DNA of 5,062 nt from Rubrivivax sp. (GTDB lineage Bacteria > Pseudomonadota > Gammaproteobacteria > Burkholderiales > Burkholderiaceae_C), in contig JADZCL010000023.1 of assembly GCA_020851615.1 (NCBI GenBank), forward strand, positions 1-5,062, given 5' to 3'. The stretch's first letter is position 1, and every line of letters starts with the position of its first letter. This document shows positions 1 through 5,062 of the stretch, one piece after another. The notes below the pieces were generated by a model. The model made no database searches and was not told the DNA's origin. It saw nothing but the letters and a program-made list of their open reading frames with translations. The position numbers and the translations under genes are program-made.

Positions 1-727
<727 letters not shown>

Positions 728-733
728 CGTGAT

Positions 734-737
734 CTCC
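734..737 (-). promoter_or_regulatory. Ribosome binding site of boxB
   Basis: On the minus strand the bases GGAG (in the context CACGGAGATCACG) stand six bases before the ATG at 727. This supports that ATG as the boxB start and shows that boxB has its own initiation signal rather than relying on coupling to boxC. Confidence 0.7.
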
Positions 738-751
738 GTGCTGTTGCCGTG

Positions 752-763
752 GTGTGTGTGTGT
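752..763. repeat. (GT)6 dinucleotide tract in the boxC-boxB gap
   Basis: Six perfect GT units, read as (AC)6 in the boxCB transcript, lie in the 54-bp spacer between the boxC stop and the boxB ribosome binding site. It is not inside a coding region. The spacer has no obvious hairpin or terminator. The tract is short, so it may be chance or a mildly length-variable element affecting the untranslated leader of boxB. Confidence 0.6.
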
Positions 764-781
764 CGAACGCGCCGGGGTGCC

Positions 782-2440
782 TCAGACGCGGCTCCAGTCG
801 AAGGCGGCCTTCTCGCCCTTGCCATAGACCTTCAGCGCGCCCTTCTCGCCGACCGCGTTGGGGCGCTGGAAGATCCAGTTCTGCCACGCCGTCAAGCGCC
901 CGAAGATGCGCGTGAACATCGTCTCCTGCCCATTGAAGCGCAGGTTGGCCTCCATGCCGGTAAGGGCATCGGGGTTCATGGCCGCGCGCTCCTCGATCGC
1001 GATGCGCGTCTCGTCGGCCCAGTCGATGTCGTCGGGCGCGCTCGTGACCAGGCCCAGCGACAGCGCGTCTTCACCGGGCATGGGCTGGCCGATGCGGGCG
1101 CGCACGGCATCCAGCGCCGGCTGCTCGTCGTAGAAGCGCCGCGCCAGGCGCGACTGGCCGGTGGCCATGGGGTAGCGGCCGAAGTTGGCCTCGTCCACGG
1201 TGATCGCCGGCGCCTTGGCGTCGCCGGGCAGCGCCAGCATGTAGATGCGGTCGCAGGCCAGCGCCAGCTCGAGCAGGCTGCCGGCAAAGCACGAGCCGGG
1301 CTCGACGAGTGCGAACAGGCTGCGGCTGGAGACGTCCAGGCGGCTGAACGTGCGCCGCAGCAGGCCCGTCGTCTCTCGCACCAGCCAGTGCCCTGCGTGT
1401 GCCTGCAGCGTGGCGTCCAGCGCCCGCACCGCGTCCGCATCGCCCTCGGTGCGCAGCAGCCACAGGCCGATGTCGAGTTCATTCGTGCGCAGCTCGAGGA
1501 TGGCGTCGTCCAGTTCGCGCGCCATCGCCAGCGGGTACCAGTCGGCGCCTTGCGCGTCGATCTCGGCAATGGTGGCCGGTTGTGCGCCGCGGGGGCCCTT
1601 GACGGTGAGGTTGGCGAGCCGGCGCGCACGGTCGATCTCGACCTGCACATGGCGGTAGCGCAGTGCGTCGGCCTCGACCGTCTTGGTGAGCGGCGGCAGG
1701 TGCACGCCCTTGGCGCCGACGGGGCGGTCGCTGCCCGCGGCCAGTTCCTGCGCACGCTGCTGCACGGTGGCTGCGAACTGCGCCGGCCGGGCGATCTCGT
1801 CGACCAGGCGCCAGTCCTTGGCCTTCTGGCCGCGCACGCCTTCGTTGGTGGTGCAGAAGATGTCGGCGAGGTCGTGCCGGACGTGGCGCTTGTCGGTCAC
1901 GCGGGTGAGGCCGCCGGTGCCCGGCAGCACACCCAGCAACGGCACCTCGGGCAGGCTGACGGCGCTGTTGCGGTCATCGACGAGGATGATCTCGTCGCAC
2001 GCCAGCGCCAGCTCGTAGCCGCCGCCGGCACAGGAGCCGTTGACCGCGGCGATGAACTTCAGGCCCGAATGGCGTGAGGCGTCCTCGATGCCGTTGCGCG
2101 TCTCGTTCGTGAACTTGCAGAAGTTGACCTTCCACGCGTGGGTGGACAGGCCCAGCATGAAGATGTTTGCGCCCGAGCAGAACACCTTGTCCTTCTGACT
2201 GGTGACGACGACGCTGCGCACTTCGGGGTGCTCGAAGCGGATGCGGTTGAGCGCGTCCGACAGCTCGATGTCCACGCCCAGGTCATAGCTGTTGAGCTTG
2301 AGCTTGTAGCCCTCGCGCAGGCCCGCGTCGGCGTTGACGTCCATCGCCAGGCGGGCGACGGGGCCCTCGAAGGCGAGCTTCCAGTGGTGGTAGCGCTCGG
2401 GGTGGGTCTGATAGTCGACGCGGGGGGCGGGCATGCTCAT
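782..2440 (-). CDS. boxC: 2,3-epoxybenzoyl-CoA dihydrolase (benzoyl-CoA-dihydrodiol lyase) BoxC
   Basis: BoxC hydrolytically opens the ring of 2,3-epoxybenzoyl-CoA to 3,4-dehydroadipyl-CoA semialdehyde and formate; it is a cytoplasmic, double-domain member of the crotonase (enoyl-CoA hydratase) superfamily. The protein has 552 residues, the usual size. The first crotonase domain has the CoA/oxyanion stretch around FCSGANIFMLG (87-97) and NGSCAGGGYELALACDEI (134-151), followed by LPEVPLLGVLPGTGG (163-177). E143 and E165 have the spacing of the two catalytic glutamates reported for Burkholderia xenovorans BoxC (E146 and E168, from memory), and C108 also falls at the matching offset of 3. The second, degenerate crotonase-like half includes EPGSCFAGSLLELALACDRI (380-399). 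I chose ATG 2440 because AGGAG lies six bases upstream and the family begins near RVDYQTHPERYHHW. A start at 2512 would add 24 unlike residues and lies within the predicted promoter; ATG 2434 is a weaker alternative. The gene is first in the leftward operon, ahead of boxB. Confidence 0.96.
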   Translation of the reverse strand: MSMPAPRVDYQTHPERYHHWKLAFEGPVARLAMDVNADAGLREGYKLKLNSYDLGVDIELSDALNRIRFEHPEVRSVVVTSQKDKVFCSGANIFMLGLSTHAWKVNFCKFTNETRNGIEDASRHSGLKFIAAVNGSCAGGGYELALACDEIILVDDRNSAVSLPEVPLLGVLPGTGGLTRVTDKRHVRHDLADIFCTTNEGVRGQKAKDWRLVDEIARPAQFAATVQQRAQELAAGSDRPVGAKGVHLPPLTKTVEADALRYRHVQVEIDRARRLANLTVKGPRGAQPATIAEIDAQGADWYPLAMARELDDAILELRTNELDIGLWLLRTEGDADAVRALDATLQAHAGHWLVRETTGLLRRTFSRLDVSSRSLFALVEPGSCFAGSLLELALACDRIYMLALPGDAKAPAITVDEANFGRYPMATGQSRLARRFYDEQPALDAVRARIGQPMPGEDALSLGLVTSAPDDIDWADETRIAIEERAAMNPDALTGMEANLRFNGQETMFTRIFGRLTAWQNWIFQRPNAVGEKGALKVYGKGEKAAFDWSRV

Positions 2441-2446
2441 CGAGGT

Positions 2447-2451
2447 CTCCT
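2447..2451 (-). promoter_or_regulatory. Ribosome binding site of boxC
   Basis: Minus-strand AGGAG, followed by six bases and then ATG at 2440. This is a strong Shine-Dalgarno sequence and decides the start: the longer open frame from 2512 has no such signal, and the second ATG at 2434 would be 12 bases away. Confidence 0.8.
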
Positions 2452-2497
2452 GTCGGGTGGCACCCGGGCTGGCGGGCATGGGGGTCAGCGGTGGACA

Positions 2498-2543
2498 CGC
2501 ATAATACTGCATATTTGATTGAAGTGCAAGGCAGTTTCATGCA
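2498..2543. promoter_or_regulatory. Putative operator: paired NGCA-N6-TGCA sites at the boxC promoter
   Basis: Two copies of the pattern NGCA-N6-TGCA occur here: CGCATAATACTGCA at 2498-2511 and GGCAGTTTCATGCA at 2530-2543. Their starts are 32 bp apart, about three helical turns, so both would face the same side of the DNA. The first covers the predicted -10 and the second lies just upstream of the -35. A further TGCA (2525-2528) sits inside the -35. Repressors of the BoxR/BzdR family in Azoarcus are known to bind operators built on TGCA and to be released by benzoyl-CoA; I infer the same kind of protein here. No regulator gene is present in the window. Confidence 0.45.
2501..2529 (-). promoter_or_regulatory. 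Sigma-70-type promoter of the boxCB operon
   Basis: Read on the minus strand, TTGCAC (2529-2524) is followed by exactly 17 bp and then TATTAT (2506-2501). The -10 matches the TATAAT consensus at five of six positions and the -35 keeps the TTG. Transcription should begin near 2492-2496, giving an untranslated leader of about 50-55 nt before ATG 2440. One TGCA lies in the -35 hexamer and another abuts the -10, so a protein binding these would block RNA polymerase. The region is AT-rich compared with the surrounding coding DNA. This is a prediction from spacing and consensus only. Confidence 0.6.
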
Positions 2544-2625
2544 TGCTGACTCAAAGCGGTACCGTCTGGCCCGTGCGAGATTTATAGTCCGGACGCCAGG
2601 CGTGCAGTCCTGTCCAGGCGGCACG

Positions 2626-2639
2626 CGCAACATAATGCA
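2626..2639. promoter_or_regulatory. Putative operator: third NGCA-N6-TGCA site, on the ligase side
   Basis: CGCAACATAATGCA has the same CGCA-N6-TGCA form and orientation as the site at 2498-2511. It overlaps the CATAAT that is the best -10 candidate for the rightward ligase operon, so one regulator could control both divergent operons. The assignment rests on the shared pattern and position only. Confidence 0.4.
2631..2636 (+). promoter_or_regulatory. Possible -10 element of the ligase-hydrolase operon
   Basis: CATAAT matches five of six bases of TATAAT and would place the transcript start near 2643, about 36 nt before the ligase ATG. There is no convincing -35: the hexamer 17 bp upstream is TCCTGT. 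An alternative -10, TATAGT at 2583-2588, also lacks a good -35. The rightward promoter is therefore either weak or helped by an activator. Confidence 0.3.
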
Positions 2640-2667
2640 TTCGACGTCCAGACCCCATCCTGCACTC

Positions 2668-2673
2668 GGAGAA
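2668..2673 (+). promoter_or_regulatory. Ribosome binding site of the benzoate-CoA ligase gene
   Basis: GGAGAA ends five bases before the ATG at 2679, supporting this as the ligase start. Confidence 0.65.
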
Positions 2674-2678
2674 TCCCC

Positions 2679-4264
<1,586 letters not shown>

Positions 4265-4268
<4 letters not shown>

Positions 4269-5062
4269 GCACGGCCTTCGTCGAGATCGACTGGCGCGGC
4301 CGGCGCATCCGCATCGAGCACTGCTGGCTGCGCGCCGAGCGACGCGAGCGTCCGCTCGTCGTCTTCCTTCACGAAGGCCTGGGCTCGGTGTCGATGTGGC
4401 GCGACTTCCCCGCCCGGCTGTGCCAGGCGCTGGATCTGCGCGGTCTGGTCTATTCGCGCCCGGCCTACGGGCGCAGCACGCCCCGCGCGGCCGGCGAGAG
4501 CTGGCAGCCCGACTTCATGCACCGGCAGGCACACGAGGTGCTGCCGGCCCTGTTGGCTGCCCTGGGCCTGGACCCGATGCACGAGCGACCCTGGTTGTTC
4601 GGGCACAGCGATGGCGCCTCGATCGCCCTCCTGTACGCCGCGCGCTTCCCGCAGGCGCTGCGCGGCGCGGTGCTGCTGGCGCCGCACATCCTGGTGGAGG
4701 ACATCTCGGTGGCCAGCATCGCCAAGGCGCGCGACGCCTATGCGCAGACCGACCTGCGCGAGCGCCTGGCGCGCCACCATGACGATCCCGACTCCGCGTT
4801 CCGTGGCTGGAACGACGTCTGGCTGCTGCCGGCATTCCGCGCCTGGTCGATCGAGGACGAGATCGCCGCCATCCGCTGCCCCTTGCTGGCCATCCAGGGG
4901 CTGGATGACGAGTACGGCACCCTGGCCCAGGTGCGCGGCATCGAGCAGCGTGTGCCGGGTACACACGTCGTCGTGCTGCCCGCCTGCGGGCACTCGCCGC
5001 ACCGCGACCAGCCCCAGGCCGTGATCGATGCCACGGCAGACTTCCTTGCCGTGCACGCCGGA
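4265..5062 (+). CDS. Alpha/beta-fold hydrolase coupled to the ligase (3' end beyond the window)
   Basis: The 266 visible codons are open to the right edge with no stop, so the gene is probably almost complete (usual size about 260-300). It has the alpha/beta-hydrolase core: oxyanion-region HEGLGS (36-41), nucleophile elbow GHSDG with S115 (113-117), likely acid D214 or D215 in IQGLDDEYG (210-218), and histidine H243 in CGHSPHRDQP (241-250). There is no signal peptide, so it acts in the cytoplasm. The start is GTG at 4265, whose bases overlap the ligase stop as GTGA; a weak GAGG lies 10 bases upstream within the ligase gene, which suggests translational coupling. Hydrolases of this kind are, as I recall, often next to box genes, but the substrate is unknown to me. 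Candidates are a CoA thioesterase that rescues stalled aryl-CoA, a lactone hydrolase or an esterase that frees benzoate. An ordinary ATG-only gene call would miss it. Confidence 0.85.

Noticed and set aside
728..781. Terminator or internal promoter between boxC and boxB
   Set aside because: No GC-rich inverted repeat followed by T residues and no -10/-35 pair could be found on the minus strand; the genes most likely share one transcript.

Overview
The window carries part of an aerobic benzoate-degradation locus of the box type, in which benzoate is activated to benzoyl-CoA and the ring is epoxidised and cleaved as a CoA thioester. High GC content, strongly GC-biased third codon positions and the protein sequences suggest a beta-proteobacterium of the order Burkholderiales (Rubrivivax/Leptothrix- or Comamonadaceae-like). 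That placement is inference; nothing in the window fixes the genus.

Layout. Two convergently useful operons diverge from a 238-bp control region (2441-2678). Leftward, on the minus strand, run boxC (782-2440, complete) and, 54 bp further on, boxB (start at 727, running off the left edge of the window). Rightward, on the plus strand, run a benzoate-CoA ligase (2679-4268, complete) and an alpha/beta-hydrolase gene that starts with GTG at 4265, overlaps the ligase stop by 4 nt and is still open at the right edge (266 codons visible).

How the genes work together. The ligase makes benzoyl-CoA from benzoate, ATP and CoA. BoxB, a diiron epoxidase fed electrons by the reductase BoxA (not in the window, probably beyond the left edge), makes 2,3-epoxybenzoyl-CoA. 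BoxC, a two-domain crotonase-family enzyme, hydrolyses this to 3,4-dehydroadipyl-CoA semialdehyde and formate. The alpha/beta hydrolase is not needed for these core steps; its translational coupling to the ligase suggests an accessory job such as CoA-ester editing or release of benzoate from an ester.

Control region. A good sigma-70-type promoter for boxCB is visible on the minus strand (TTGCAC, 17 bp, TATTAT). The ligase side has only a -10-like CATAAT without a convincing -35. The region has six TGCA tetranucleotides, and three of them are preceded at the same spacing by GCA, giving NGCA-N6-TGCA at 2498-2511, 2530-2543 and 2626-2639. Two of these lie on the two predicted -10 boxes. They are the best candidate for operators of a BoxR/BzdR-type benzoyl-CoA-responsive repressor; no regulator gene is in the window. 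I see no mobile element, RNA gene, CRISPR array or clear terminator. The core is a known pathway; the operator layout and the coupled hydrolase are the parts that look least described.
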